A stretch of 64,000 nt of DNA from Luteolibacter sp. LG18 (GTDB lineage Bacteria; Verrucomicrobiota; Verrucomicrobiia; Verrucomicrobiales; Akkermansiaceae), in contig NZ_AP024600.1 in the NCBI RefSeq assembly GCF_036322585.1, forward strand, positions 62,001 to 126,000, given 5' to 3'. The position numbers and the translations under genes are program-made. How positions within the stretch are numbered: the first letter of the stretch is position 1; every line of letters starts with the position of its first letter. A model generated the notes under the pieces. That model saw only the letters and a list, made by a program, of their open reading frames with translations. It ran no database searches and was not told where the DNA came from. This document shows positions 14,084 to 24,368 of the stretch, in pieces.

Positions 14084-16909
14084 TCAATCCGCACGCCGCA
14101 GCCGGTAAAAGGCGCTCCCGGGCGAAGCGACCGGCTCGAAGACAATCCGCCACTGGTCCGTGGTCTCGCGCGAGGCCACGAGACCGGGCGATTGCAGCTG
14201 GGGGTCCTCGTCATACCGCCACAGCACCTCCCACGGATCCAGAACCCCGAGGTCCCGCGATGCCTCCAAGGCCAGCCCGTGGCCTAGCGCGAACTCGGAG
14301 ACCGGAAACGAAATCCCGCGCCGGCCCGGAGCGGTCGGACGGACCCCGAGGCCGCCGGAGGAACCGATGGCCAGATTCGGATCGCCGCCGAGCATCATCC
14401 GCCAGCGGAGATCCAGCCCCGGCCCGGCAGGCTGGTCACCGGACATCGCGAGCTGGTGGAACCAGCGCTTCTCCCAGGCATCGCTCATGCCATCGCCATC
14501 GGCGTCCACCGGTTCGAGGCGGAAGCAGGTGATCACCGCGGCATGGTCGGAGGGCCAGGTATTGTCCGCCGCCACACTGGTCGGCTGGCCCTTGCCCACC
14601 GTGGTCTCGATGGCGGTGTGGAAGAGGTCCGATGCCATCACCGACACCGCCGCCCCCTTGTAGTAGACGAAGTCGATGCGGTCCTTCACCTCGAAGTCCC
14701 GCAGCAGCGGCGTCCAGCTCAGGCCCGGCACCGCCACGGGATCGGGGTGCTTCACGCGGAAGGAATCCTTCATGCCCGCCGCGGCCACCGCCAGGCTGCA
14801 CGGCCACTCGACATGGCCGATGCCATTGTGGCGCGCGGCGGTCGCCGCGGTCCAATCGAGATGCGAGGACGAATTGAAATCCCCGGTCAGGAACACCGGA
14901 GTCCGGTCCGCGTCCGCCAGCACCGGAGCCATGATCTGGAGCAGCGTGTTCACATTCTCCGGTCTGGACGACCGCATCTCCTCGGCCAGGGCGCTTTCCG
15001 CCGTCGCCCCGCTCACCGCGGCCGCCACCAGCGCGGAGTAGTTCGCGGAGAGGTAGCAATTGTAGACGACCACCTCCCGGAGCGGGTCGTCGGCCAGTCG
15101 CAGGCGGCCACCCTGGCCGCCGCCCCCGCCGGGGAGCGTGCCCACCACCGGATAGCGGCTGATCATCTGGGCCCAGCCGTTGCCGGGAGGAACGTAGAAC
15201 CACCCGAGCGCCTCGGCGGCCCGGCGGGCCTTGTCGCCGCCGGATTCCTGGAGGCACACCACATCGGCATCCGCGAGCACGATCGACTCGATCCCCTTGC
15301 GGAATCCATCGTTGATCGGCTCCCAGCGCAGCAGCGTGTTGTAGCTCATGATCTTGAGCTGGCCGACATGCTCGCCGCCCGGCGGAAAAACCCCGATCTC
15401 CAGTACGACATCCGCCGTATGTCCCAGCAGGTCCCGCGCGCGGAGCGTGAACCGGGCCAGACCCGCGTCGGCCGCGGCCGGTGTCCCGCCAAGGCCGCCA
15501 TCCGCGGAAACCGCGAGCCACGAGGGCCCGGCGACCTTTTCAAACGAAAGGACATCACCGGGATCGGAGACATACGCGGAGATACGGCCGGTGTAGGCGC
15601 TGCCCGTCACGGCATGGCGCGTCCGCACCGTGGGCGTCAGCCAGCGCGGGGCGGCGGCGGTGCCGGCCGAGGTGATCTTCAGTGGCACGGGACCCGCCAC
15701 CGTGTGGTAGCCGTTCGTGAGGAACCACACCTCGTAGTCGCCGGGAGGACCGAAGTGGCGGTCGAAGACCACCGTGCCCTTGCGCGCATCCTCCACGCCG
15801 GTGCGGGTGCCGCTGGTCCGGAGGTAATCGAGATACCATTGGGAATCCGCCGGAGTCGTTCCCGCCGGGAAAATCGCGATCCAATCGTTCGCCAACCCCG
15901 GACCACCTTGGAAGGAAACCTCGATGTTCCCGCCATAGGGCACCTGCGGATGCACCAGGCTGACGGCGGGCGCATCGACCTGGAACGAAGCCGGACCAGC
16001 CAGCACCGTGGCCCCATTCGACCCGAGAAACCAAGCGCCGTAGGCACCGGGGGCGAGCGCGAGCCCCGTGAAGGTCACCGAGCCCGCACCGAGGCCCGCC
16101 CCCGCGGTGGTGGAGCCATTCACATACCGCCACGCGAGCGGAGACGCGCCCGCGGAGGGCGAGGTCCCGGCGGAATAGATCGCCACCCGATCGGTCGCCG
16201 CGCCACTCCCGGCGGCGAACGAAACCACGACCGGTTCCCCGGGCGAATAGGCGGTCTTGCCCACCTCCACGATCGGATGCGCGGGGATTTCATCGAAGAC
16301 GAGGTTGTCCATGCCGAGGTAGGTGACACTGCCGCTTTCATGGAAAAGTTCGAGCACAAGTGTCTGTCCCGCAGCCCCCTTGAAGGCCGGTGAAACGGTG
16401 TCCCGGCCACTCGTCGAGCGGGTCCACACCCCTTGGGCCAACACGTTGTTGGCGGTATCCCGGATGAACCAGTCCACCGTGTGCGGCTGGTCATGGGCGA
16501 TATCGAGATCGAAGGAATCGATCGACACCCCCGCGTCGTCCGCGGGATCGAACGTGATGTAGCCATGGCGCGATCCGCCCGCCTTGCCTCCATCGAGTTG
16601 GATCGCGCCGCCCCGGCCGCCGAAGTTCACATACGTGTCGAAACCGGAGCCGGAGTCACCACCCTGCCCGCTCCATCCCACCGCGATGTGCGGGGTTCCG
16701 TTGATGCCATGCCCTCCCGGAGTGGCCGTCCAGTTCACGCCGCTCGCGGACACCTGCGAGGCGTAGGAGGGATGGCCGGGAAGGGCGGCATTGTTGGCAG
16801 TGAAGCCATCGTTGTGCACGCGGGTCGCGGCTCCGGCCGGCACCAGCGATCCGGACAGCAGGAGAGGGCACAAGCCCGACATCCATTTTCTCAAGAACTG
16901 TGATCTCAT
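14084..16909 (-). CDS. secreted endonuclease/exonuclease/phosphatase-family protein
   Basis: A 941-residue exported protein. Signal peptide: residues 1-28. Residues 30-195 form a beta-sandwich, lectin-like domain homologous to the whole mature part of the divergent neighbour at 17070. Residues about 200-515 contain two or three Ig-like modules. The EEP (DNase I-like) catalytic domain is about 518-795: IMSYNTLLRW, DADVVCLQESGG, LTGDFNSSSHLDW, RIDFVYYKG and TWPSDHAAV give the Asn, Glu, Asp-Asn and Asp-His catalytic residues. A calcium-type DADGDGMSD loop follows at about 798 and leads to a C-terminal domain. Substrate (DNA, lipid head group or other phosphoester) cannot be read from sequence. 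Confidence 0.88.
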   Translation of the reverse strand: MRSQFLRKWMSGLCPLLLSGSLVPAGAATRVHNDGFTANNAALPGHPSYASQVSASGVNWTATPGGHGINGTPHIAVGWSGQGGDSGSGFDTYVNFGGRGGAIQLDGGKAGGSRHGYITFDPADDAGVSIDSFDLDIAHDQPHTVDWFIRDTANNVLAQGVWTRSTSGRDTVSPAFKGAAGQTLVLELFHESGSVTYLGMDNLVFDEIPAHPIVEVGKTAYSPGEPVVVSFAAGSGAATDRVAIYSAGTSPSAGASPLAWRYVNGSTTAGAGLGAGSVTFTGLALAPGAYGAWFLGSNGATVLAGPASFQVDAPAVSLVHPQVPYGGNIEVSFQGGPGLANDWIAIFPAGTTPADSQWYLDYLRTSGTRTGVEDARKGTVVFDRHFGPPGDYEVWFLTNGYHTVAGPVPLKITSAGTAAAPRWLTPTVRTRHAVTGSAYTGRISAYVSDPGDVLSFEKVAGPSWLAVSADGGLGGTPAAADAGLARFTLRARDLLGHTADVVLEIGVFPPGGEHVGQLKIMSYNTLLRWEPINDGFRKGIESIVLADADVVCLQESGGDKARRAAEALGWFYVPPGNGWAQMISRYPVVGTLPGGGGGQGGRLRLADDPLREVVVYNCYLSANYSALVAAAVSGATAESALAEEMRSSRPENVNTLLQIMAPVLADADRTPVFLTGDFNSSSHLDWTAATAARHNGIGHVEWPCSLAVAAAGMKDSFRVKHPDPVAVPGLSWTPLLRDFEVKDRIDFVYYKGAAVSVMASDLFHTAIETTVGKGQPTSVAADNTWPSDHAAVITCFRLEPVDADGDGMSDAWEKRWFHQLAMSGDQPAGPGLDLRWRMMLGGDPNLAIGSSGGLGVRPTAPGRRGISFPVSEFALGHGLALEASRDLGVLDPWEVLWRYDEDPQLQSPGLVASRETTDQWRIVFEPVASPGSAFYRLRRAD

Positions 16910-17069
16910 CAACCCGACATGATCCGGCGGAACCCCGGCCCGCCAACCGTCCAAAAAGCCCTTCCACACGGCAAAATCGACGCCTCCCTCCCGGAGCCGA
17001 TTTTGCCACGGAGCGCGGCGATTCGGCCGATTTACCGCGGCGCGCGGCGGATGGGAGCTTCGGCACCCC

Positions 17070-17753
17070 ATGAAATCCACCCACCTCCTGTTGCGCGGCG
17101 TGTGCCTCGCGTTCGGCTGCACCGGCATCTCCAGCGGTGCCACGCTGCTCACCAACGAAGGCTTCACCACCAACAACCAGCTCTTTCCCGGCGGTGCCAC
17201 CTACGGCTCCAATGCCAGCGCCACCACCTCCAATTGGACGGTGACCACCGGCATCGCGAACATCACTGGCACTCCGGACATCCAGGTGGCGTGGAGCAGC
17301 ACCGCGACCGGCAACTCGGGCATCGGCTTCGACACCTTCGCGAACTTCACCACCCACGGGAAAGTCATCCAGCTCGATGGGACCGGTGGCGGAGCCCAGC
17401 CACAGTTCCAGATCCTCTTCACCCCCACCGCGGGCAGCAGCGCGTATCTCCAATCATTCGACCTCATCTCCGGCAACACCGCCGCGAAATCCGTGAGCTG
17501 GTCCCTTTCCGGGACCACCAGCGGCACCATCGCCTCCGGCCTGTGGACCGCGAACAGCGACATCCAACAAACCATCAGCGTGGCGGCGGGCGGCACGACG
17601 GGCGAAGCCCTGACGCTACTACTCACCGGCACCACCGGCCCCACGACTTTCCTTGGTTTCGACAATCTCTCCTACGACCAGGTTCCGGAGCCCGGGGCGG
17701 CAGGGCTCGCCGCCTTGGCCGGCTGCGGATGGCTGCTGAAGCGGCGGCGGTGA
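17070..17753 (+). CDS. PEP-CTERM sorted exported protein
   Basis: A 227-residue exported protein: signal peptide (about residues 1-27), a beta-rich domain, and a C-terminal PEP-CTERM tail starting VPEPGAAG, then a hydrophobic helix and a RRR end, the signal for exosortase processing. The domain (TNEGFTTNN, GFDTFANFTT, KVIQLDGTGGG, FLGFDNLSYD) matches the N-terminal domain of the divergent EEP protein block for block. It is transcribed away from that gene across 160 bases. Function unknown, probably an extracellular matrix or surface component. Confidence 0.87.
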   Translation: MKSTHLLLRGVCLAFGCTGISSGATLLTNEGFTTNNQLFPGGATYGSNASATTSNWTVTTGIANITGTPDIQVAWSSTATGNSGIGFDTFANFTTHGKVIQLDGTGGGAQPQFQILFTPTAGSSAYLQSFDLISGNTAAKSVSWSLSGTTSGTIASGLWTANSDIQQTISVAAGGTTGEALTLLLTGTTGPTTFLGFDNLSYDQVPEPGAAGLAALAGCGWLLKRRR

Positions 17754-17770
17754 CCCGCAGCCGTGTGCGG

Positions 17771-18973
17771 TTACATCGACCTCCGCAAAGCGGACGGACG
17801 CAACCCCGTCTCCCGATGGAAAAAGCGGCTCAGCTCGTTCAACGATTCAAATTTCATCTCCCGCACGATGTCCGCCAGCGGCAGTTCGGTGGAGCGCAGG
17901 AGATGGCTGAGATGTTGGAGCCTCACCCGCTTGATCTCCTGTTTCGGGCTGCGGCCCAGCAGCGCGGCGAAGCGGACCTTGATGGTGGTGGGAGACAGGC
18001 TGCTCTGCTCGCAAAGCTCCGACACCCTCAGGGAATCGTGCGGTGCCAGCAGGCGGATGCGGCGGACGATCTCCCGGATGTCGGGATCCGGAATCGCAAG
18101 CGTGTCCGTGGAATCCCGCGCCACGAGATCATGAACCGGGACCACGTGGCGGGTCTCCGCCAACACCTCGCCCGCCATCTGCCGGGCCAGCAGATCGGCG
18201 GCGAGCCGACCGACCTCCCGCCCCGGATAGCGGATGCTGGTGAGCGTGGGCGAGGTGGTGAAACACTGCGCCGGATCATCGCCAAAGCCGATCACCGCCA
18301 CGTCATCCGGCACCCGGAGGCCAAGCGCCTCGGCCGCCTGCAGGGTGACCGCCGCGAGCGAATCATCCACCACGAACAGGCCGCACGGCTTCGGGAGCCC
18401 CGCCAGGAATTCCATCGCCTCGCGCTGCACCGCCCTCCATGTGCCGGATTTCCACAGCGGCCTCCCCTTCAGGTAATGCACGATGGGCTCGAGGTGGAAG
18501 TCCGCCAGCCGGGACAGGAATCCGCCCAACCGCTCGCGGGAATACACCCGCATCCCCGGTGCATGCTGCGGATCCCGGTGCAGCGCCTCGCCGCGCCCGA
18601 AGAAAGCGAAATTCGAAAACGCGCAATCGATGAGATGATCCGCGGCCAGTCGACCGATCGCCGCGTTGTCGGTGACCACCCGCGGATAGCCATGGTCCGG
18701 CCCCTCGGTGCTGGTGAGCACCACCGCGGTCCCGCGGCGGCGGTAGTTCGCCAGCTCCTCGTCCGTCGCCCGGAACAGAATGAGCCCGTCCCCTTTCCAA
18801 TCCCCGTCAATGCGGCGCGCCCGCATCTCCCCGAAGAAACTGTTCTCCGTCACCAGCTTCCACTGCCCGGACTCCCGCATCTGGTCGACCACCCCTTCCA
18901 GCACCGGATGGCCGAACGCACACCATACCGGAAAGCGGACACCGACCAAAGGGCGACTGGATGGGGAGGACAT
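17771..18973 (-). CDS. XylR-type transcription regulator (LacI-like sensor plus AraC HTH)
   Basis: A 400-residue regulator. Residues 8-275 resemble the periplasmic-binding-protein-like sugar sensor of LacI/XylR proteins (VVTDNAAIGRLAADHLI, LPKPCGLFVVDDSLA, DDVAVIGFGDDP, SPTLTSIRYPGREVGRLAADLL). Residues about 295-395 are an AraC double helix-turn-helix (VSELCEQSSLSPTTIK and LADIVREMKFESLNELSRFF). This arrangement is the Verrucomicrobia/Planctomycetes form of XylR. It is convergent with the PEP-CTERM gene. The ligand is presumably a sugar; the regulon is not evident. Confidence 0.9.
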   Translation of the reverse strand: MSSPSSRPLVGVRFPVWCAFGHPVLEGVVDQMRESGQWKLVTENSFFGEMRARRIDGDWKGDGLILFRATDEELANYRRRGTAVVLTSTEGPDHGYPRVVTDNAAIGRLAADHLIDCAFSNFAFFGRGEALHRDPQHAPGMRVYSRERLGGFLSRLADFHLEPIVHYLKGRPLWKSGTWRAVQREAMEFLAGLPKPCGLFVVDDSLAAVTLQAAEALGLRVPDDVAVIGFGDDPAQCFTTSPTLTSIRYPGREVGRLAADLLARQMAGEVLAETRHVVPVHDLVARDSTDTLAIPDPDIREIVRRIRLLAPHDSLRVSELCEQSSLSPTTIKVRFAALLGRSPKQEIKRVRLQHLSHLLRSTELPLADIVREMKFESLNELSRFFHRETGLRPSALRRSM

Positions 18974-19351
18974 CGGAACTCAAAGCTCCCCTCCCCTCAC
19001 AGCCACCGCAAGCATCAAGCCATCCCCGGCGCTTTGGACATGCCATCGGACGGAAATGCCGTCCTTCCTTGGCCGCATTTGAAACCGTCATGCCTACGGA
19101 TTCAGGAGCCTTTGAAAATCAGCATCCGTCGACCTTCCAACCGCTTTTCTAACATCGCATTTAAGAGCCCGGGAAGTTTCATTTTCATTAAATACTTATC
19201 AGTCACCTTTTCAGACACCGCGCAACCAACTCATTTTCAACAATCCAACCCAACCAAAAGCATCTGATAGCCCGCTCACGTGATCGCGTGCTTGGCGATT
19301 TACATAATTGTGAGAGGATGAGCGCGGTTCACCCTCCCCCCACTCACCACC
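18974..19351. other. gene-free divergent spacer, AT-richer than neighbours
   Basis: 378 bases between the XylR-like regulator and the secreted protein at 19352. Its second half is markedly AT-rich for this genome. It must hold both promoters. No repeat, hairpin or small ORF with support was found. Confidence 0.6.
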
Positions 19352-20302
19352 ATGAAACCCCCAGTGCTTTTCGGCACGGTCGCCCTGACCCTGACTTGCG
19401 CGAGCTCCCTGCTCGCCCAGGATCTATCAGGTGCCAGCCGGCAGTTTGAAAACGGCTCGGCCTCTCCGGATGCCATCGCAGCCAAAGGTTTCTCCACCGG
19501 TTCGCCGATCCAGCCACTGGTTGGCATCTCCCCGGAATCTTTCTCGAAGGACCAGCCGTGGTATCTGGTCCAGGATCCAGCCTCCCTCGGCTTCTCCGAA
19601 GTGCCGGTCGTGACGCGCCCGTGGTCGCTGGAATCCCAGCTCCGCAAGAACGCCGCGCCGTTCCTCAAGTCCGTCGATCGCAACCGCGGCGGCGGCATGC
19701 TGGCCATGGCGGCGAACCACGCCCCGGCCAAGGAACTGAACTTCGCCCTCTCGCTGCTGGCCGCGATGTATCGCGCCGACTCCGACACGACCAAGGCTCC
19801 CGCCGCGGACACGCTGGAGTATGCCCTGAGCATCCGCCACCGCATCCACGAGGATCCCTCGAAGCTGCTGGAAATCGTGGCCGCCGAGGTGACCGCGAAT
19901 CCGGACCGCGTGTGCGAGATCGTGAAGGCCGCCATCAAAGCCACCGAAAACGACAAGGCCTCGATCGCCAACATCGTCGAAACCGCCGCGACCTCCAAGC
20001 CGGACGCCATGCGCCTCGCCGCCCAGTGCGCCGTGGCCGCCGTGCCCGAATCCCTCTCCGACGTCCAGGCCGTGCTGGCCAAGCTCGACCCGGCCTCCGG
20101 TGACTGGCGCAAGCACAGCTCGAAGTCCAAGGACAGCAAGGATGCGAAGGACGCCAAGGAAGGCGAGGTCGCTCCCGCGATCGCTCCGCCGAACCCGCTG
20201 GACCTTCCGCCGCCACCGCCACCGCCGCCGATCCCACCGATCCCGCCGCCCCCGCCGCCTTCGACGAACACCCAGTTCCGCCACGGCCACGGCAATAGCT
20301 GA
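19352..20302 (+). CDS. secreted protein with polyproline C-terminus
   Basis: A 316-residue exported protein, with a signal peptide ending about residue 22 (ASSLLAQ). The middle (110-235) is helical and Ala-rich, with a repeating TANPDRVCEIVKAAIKA-like pattern. Residues 245-265 are Lys/Asp/Ser-rich and 270-305 are almost pure proline, like a spacer across the envelope or an adhesive tail. No family recognised; similar secreted proteins occur in Verrucomicrobiota. A clear terminator follows. Confidence 0.7.
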   Translation: MKPPVLFGTVALTLTCASSLLAQDLSGASRQFENGSASPDAIAAKGFSTGSPIQPLVGISPESFSKDQPWYLVQDPASLGFSEVPVVTRPWSLESQLRKNAAPFLKSVDRNRGGGMLAMAANHAPAKELNFALSLLAAMYRADSDTTKAPAADTLEYALSIRHRIHEDPSKLLEIVAAEVTANPDRVCEIVKAAIKATENDKASIANIVETAATSKPDAMRLAAQCAVAAVPESLSDVQAVLAKLDPASGDWRKHSSKSKDSKDAKDAKEGEVAPAIAPPNPLDLPPPPPPPPIPPIPPPPPPSTNTQFRHGHGNS

Positions 20303-20310
20303 ACTTCCCG

Positions 20311-20344
20311 AAATCCCGACTCGGTCCTCCGGTCGGGATTTTTG
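20311..20344 (+). terminator. rho-independent terminator
   Basis: Stem AATCCCGAC with GTCGGGATT (20312-20320 and 20332-20340), followed by a T-run, just after the polyproline protein gene. Confidence 0.85.
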
Positions 20345-20417
20345 TTTCAGCCCCTGCCACGGACAATTCGTGGTTCCTATCGGAATGGCCGCCGTCCACG
20401 ATGGCCAGGCCGCTGCC

Positions 20418-20978
20418 ATGGAAACCTCCGCCCCTGCCACCGCTGACGCCGCTCCGGAGGAAGTGCGGCTGTGGGGAATCCCGGATCGCACCGACTGGGC
20501 GAAGGGCTTCCAGCTCCGGGCCCGCACCCGGCCCCTCTTCCGTCGGCTCTTCCCGTGGTTGCTGGCGGGTGCCTATCTGGTGCTACCCATCCTCGCCTTT
20601 GAAACCAACCCCGAGGCCACCTTCGTCCTGGTGGTCGGCTTCGTGGCCGTGGTGCTGCGTGTCCGCAGGGGTCGGAACCAGCGGCTGGACCGGATCATGG
20701 CCAAGGCCGCCAGAACCGGAGTCTGCCCGCTCTGGCGCTTCATCCCGGAGGGCGTCCACATCCAAGGCGTCGGCCACGAGTTCTTCTACGAATGGTCGAC
20801 CCTCGATGCCGTGGCGGCGGATGATGACCTGGTGATCCTGATGGCGAACCGCTACACCATCGAGTGCATCCCCGGCCGCTTCTTCAGAAGCCCCGAAGAC
20901 ACCACCCGCCTGCTGGATCTGGCGCGCGGGGCCGGACTGCCGGTGACGGACTACCGGAAAGCCAAGCCCCAATCATGA
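20418..20978 (+). CDS. YcxB-like membrane protein, copy 1
   Basis: A 186-residue membrane protein: short N-terminal tail, two transmembrane helices (about residues 40-80), then a cytoplasmic domain resembling the YcxB-like family (FIPEGVHIQG, FFYEWSTLDAVAADDDLVILMANRYTIECIPGRFF, DTTRLLDLA). The start at 20418 was chosen over 20385 because it aligns with the start of the next, homologous gene. Its stop codon overlaps the start of that gene (ATGA), so they are translationally coupled. Function unknown. Confidence 0.75.
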   Translation: METSAPATADAAPEEVRLWGIPDRTDWAKGFQLRARTRPLFRRLFPWLLAGAYLVLPILAFETNPEATFVLVVGFVAVVLRVRRGRNQRLDRIMAKAARTGVCPLWRFIPEGVHIQGVGHEFFYEWSTLDAVAADDDLVILMANRYTIECIPGRFFRSPEDTTRLLDLARGAGLPVTDYRKAKPQS

Positions 20979-21535
20979 TCCCCACCCCTTCCCCATTTCC
21001 CGAGGACGGTCCGGTGATCCGGGTCCACGGCCTGCCATCGGCGGCCGAGTGGAGGCATGCGATCCGCCTTTTCCGCCGCGCTCAATACACGCTCGGGCGA
21101 AAGCTGGCGCTCGCCTACTTCTATGGTCTGATCGCCCTCGGATGGATCTATGCTTGGCGCCATGAAGAGCTGCGCGTGATGTGCTACATTTTTCCCGCCA
21201 CGCTCACTCTGTTGATCCTTGGCTCCCGGTGGTACACCGCGATCGTATTGAGGGAATCCCTCGCGAAACGGGACCGGATCGGAGGTGAGGACGAATGGAC
21301 GTTCAGCTCCACCCGGGTCCTGCGCGTGCTCGGCGTGAACCATGCCACCCACGATTGGCGCTATCTGGAACAGGCGGTGATTGCCAATGACATGCTGCTG
21401 CTGTTTCCGACCTCCACCGCATGCCATTGCATCCCGCTCCGCTGTTTTGCCAACCCGGAGGACATGGCCACCGTCGCCGGCTGGGCCATGGCCGCCGGCG
21501 TGCCGCTGCGCGATCTCAGGAAAGGAACGCCGTGA
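20975..21535 (+). CDS. YcxB-like membrane protein, copy 2
   Basis: A 186-residue paralogue of the preceding gene, with two membrane helices (about 40-85) and the same C-terminal block ([50 protein letters not shown]). The ATGA overlap with copy 1 suggests they make a complex of two unlike subunits. Its 3-prime end overlaps the convergent thiG gene by 20 bases. Confidence 0.75.
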   Translation: MIPTPSPFPEDGPVIRVHGLPSAAEWRHAIRLFRRAQYTLGRKLALAYFYGLIALGWIYAWRHEELRVMCYIFPATLTLLILGSRWYTAIVLRESLAKRDRIGGEDEWTFSSTRVLRVLGVNHATHDWRYLEQAVIANDMLLLFPTSTACHCIPLRCFANPEDMATVAGWAMAAGVPLRDLRKGTP

Positions 21536-22295
21536 GCGGACTGGTCGCGATCGCTCGGTCCTCGGCTTCCGGCAAACCAATCTCATAGGCCTCGCGGCCC
21601 GCCTCGACGGCCTTCTTGAAGGCGATGGCCATCTTCACCGGATCGTTCGCGATGGCGATGGCGGTATTCACCAGCACGGCATCGGCGCCGAGTTCCAAAG
21701 CTTCCGCCGCATGGCTGGGAGCGCCGATCCCGGCATCCACCACCACCGGCACGATGGCCTGCTCGATGATGATGCGGATCTGGTCGCGCGTGGCCAGGCC
21801 GCGGTTGCTGCCGATCGGGGCACCGAGCGGCATCACGGTGGCAGTGCCCGCTTCCTGCAGGCGCTTCGCCAGCACCGGATCGGCGTTGATGTAGGGCAGC
21901 ACGGTGAAGCCTTCCTTCACCAGGATCTCCGCGGCCTTCAGCGTTTCGATCGGATCGGGCAGCAGGTAGGTGGGGTCCGGATGGATCTCCAGCTTCACCC
22001 ACTTCGGCAGGCCCGCCGCCGCGGCGAGGCGGGCGAGGCGCACGGCCTCCTCCGCGTTCATCGCGCCGCTGGTGTTCGGCAGAATCAGATATTTCTCCGG
22101 ATCGATGAAATCGAGGATGTTCGCGTAGGGATCGTGCCCGCCGGAAAGGTCGGCGCGGCGCAGCGCCACGGTCACGATCTCCGCGCCGCTGGCCACGAGC
22201 GAATCGCGCATGGCTTCATTCGAGGGGAACTTCCCCGTTCCCACGAACAAGCGGGAGCGGATTTCACGACCGGCGATGACGAGCGGCTGGGACAT
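21516..22295 (-). CDS. thiG: thiazole synthase
   Basis: A 259-residue TIM-barrel enzyme that builds the thiazole phosphate of thiamine from deoxyxylulose-5-phosphate, dehydroglycine and ThiS thiocarboxylate. Lys101 in WVKLEIHPD is the Schiff-base lysine. Other family blocks are [46 protein letters not shown] and [24 protein letters not shown]. The start at 22295 gives normal length. No thiS, thiO or thiF is adjacent. The end overlaps the convergent YcxB-like gene. Confidence 0.97.
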   Translation of the reverse strand: MSQPLVIAGREIRSRLFVGTGKFPSNEAMRDSLVASGAEIVTVALRRADLSGGHDPYANILDFIDPEKYLILPNTSGAMNAEEAVRLARLAAAAGLPKWVKLEIHPDPTYLLPDPIETLKAAEILVKEGFTVLPYINADPVLAKRLQEAGTATVMPLGAPIGSNRGLATRDQIRIIIEQAIVPVVVDAGIGAPSHAAEALELGADAVLVNTAIAIANDPVKMAIAFKKAVEAGREAYEIGLPEAEDRAIATSPLTAFLS

Positions 22296-22385
22296 CTTGT
22301 GGGCGGGACTGTGGGGAATGCCCGCCCCGCATGCAAGCGGAGCGTTCCACTGGACTCCGTCTTCGGCCGGGAGTTTCCTTCCACC

Positions 22386-22724
22386 ATGATTCCCACCTAC
22401 TGCTGGCGGTGCCAAATGGTGATCCCGATGCTCGACGAGGAGGAATGGGAGCAATTGGCCCCATTGCTGACGGAAGTCGTCACGAAAGCGCAAGAACTCC
22501 GGAAACAGCAGAAACTATCCTTGCAGGAGGCCCTTGCCACCGCCCAACAGCCCGCCTTGGACGCGTATCGGCAGAGGACGGGATTTCACGAAACTTGCTT
22601 CGACGCCTTGTGGCACCATCGCCGGTCGCTCCATGGGCCGGATTGCCCTGCATGTGGCATTCCATTCCGAACACCCGAAGCCACGTTCTGTGCTGGATGC
22701 GGCTTTCGGAAAAACGAATCTTGA
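22386..22724 (+). CDS. small zinc-ribbon protein
   Basis: A 112-residue protein with an N-terminal YCWRC pair, a helical middle, and a C-terminal ribbon with CPAC and CAGC pairs, so probably one or two structural zinc sites. It is divergent from thiG across 90 bases. Family not recognised. Confidence 0.7.
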   Translation: MIPTYCWRCQMVIPMLDEEEWEQLAPLLTEVVTKAQELRKQQKLSLQEALATAQQPALDAYRQRTGFHETCFDALWHHRRSLHGPDCPACGIPFRTPEATFCAGCGFRKNES

Positions 22725-22757
22725 TGCGCCCTTCCGCCCATAACCCCGAGTAGTTCC

Positions 22758-22976
22758 GTGACGACTCAAGCATCGGACCCAGCCTCCTGTCCGCTTTGCG
22801 GACAAAACAACCACTGCGGCGCGCTCCTCGGCGTCCGCTGCTGGTGCATGGACGTGACCATTCCGCCCGCGCTGCTCGACCTGGTGGCGGAGGAGGACCG
22901 GCGCCGCGCCTGCATCTGCCGGGAGTGCGTGGAGAAAAGTAGCGTAAGCATTCCTGCTTGCGAGCGGGAGGAGTAG
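22758..22976 (+). CDS. cysteine-rich CWC-family protein
   Basis: A 72-residue protein with nine cysteines: CPLCG, HCGAL, RCWCMDV (the CWC core) and CICREC. It matches the small Cys-rich CWC family, probably a metal binder. The start is a GTG at 22758. The last dozen residues may be influenced by the adjoining repeat region. Function unknown. Confidence 0.72.
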   Translation: MTTQASDPASCPLCGQNNHCGALLGVRCWCMDVTIPPALLDLVAEEDRRRACICRECVEKSSVSIPACEREE

Positions 22977-23013
22977 ACCGCTGCCAAAGGATCGGCATAC
23001 CTTGGCACGCCCT

Positions 23014-23171
23014 CTTCGTACGTAGTTCCTCCTTCAGGAGGGCGGGGAGGACAACATTGAATCCTAGATGCCGGTCATTCAGAGTCATGCTCCGGAGCGC
23101 GAACGGTCTGGTGTCCGCCAAGGGATCACGTGCTTCACACCACCCTCCTGAAGGAGGAACTACATACGAAG
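23014..23171. repeat. inverted repeat pair built on CCTCCTTCAGGAGG
   Basis: Arms 23014-23042 and 23143-23171 pair at 28 of 29 positions; each contains the palindrome CCTCC-TTCA-GGAGG. The 100 bases between have no ORF. This looks like a REP pair or miniature element. Region 22977-23262 holds nothing else but the terminator of mdh. Confidence 0.85.
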
Positions 23172-23209
23172 AAGGCACCTCGACGGAGCGTTCCAACCAA
23201 AATCAAAAC

Positions 23210-23241
23210 AAAACAGCCGCCGGATGGCCGGCGGCCGTTTT
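23210..23241 (-). terminator. rho-independent terminator of mdh
   Basis: GC-rich stem with AAAACAGCCGCC and GGCGGCCGTTTT arms; on the minus strand it ends in a T-run directly after the malate dehydrogenase stop. Confidence 0.82.
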
Positions 23242-23262
23242 CAAATACGATACACGCCGTAG

Positions 23263-24252
<990 letters not shown>

Positions 24253-24368
24253 GGTAATGCTTGTTAGCCGGAGATGTCGCCTAGCATCTAGACCCCGCGC
24301 CATCCGCGGTCAACCGGGAAGCGGTTTCCACGCTGGAAAGAACCGGGAATCCATGCGACTCTATCAGC

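Noticed and set aside
22480..23196. Minus-strand ORF containing VVPPSGG-like peptides
   Set aside because: The peptides come from translating the CCTCCTTCAGGAGG repeat arms; the zinc-ribbon and CWC genes on the plus strand explain the rest.
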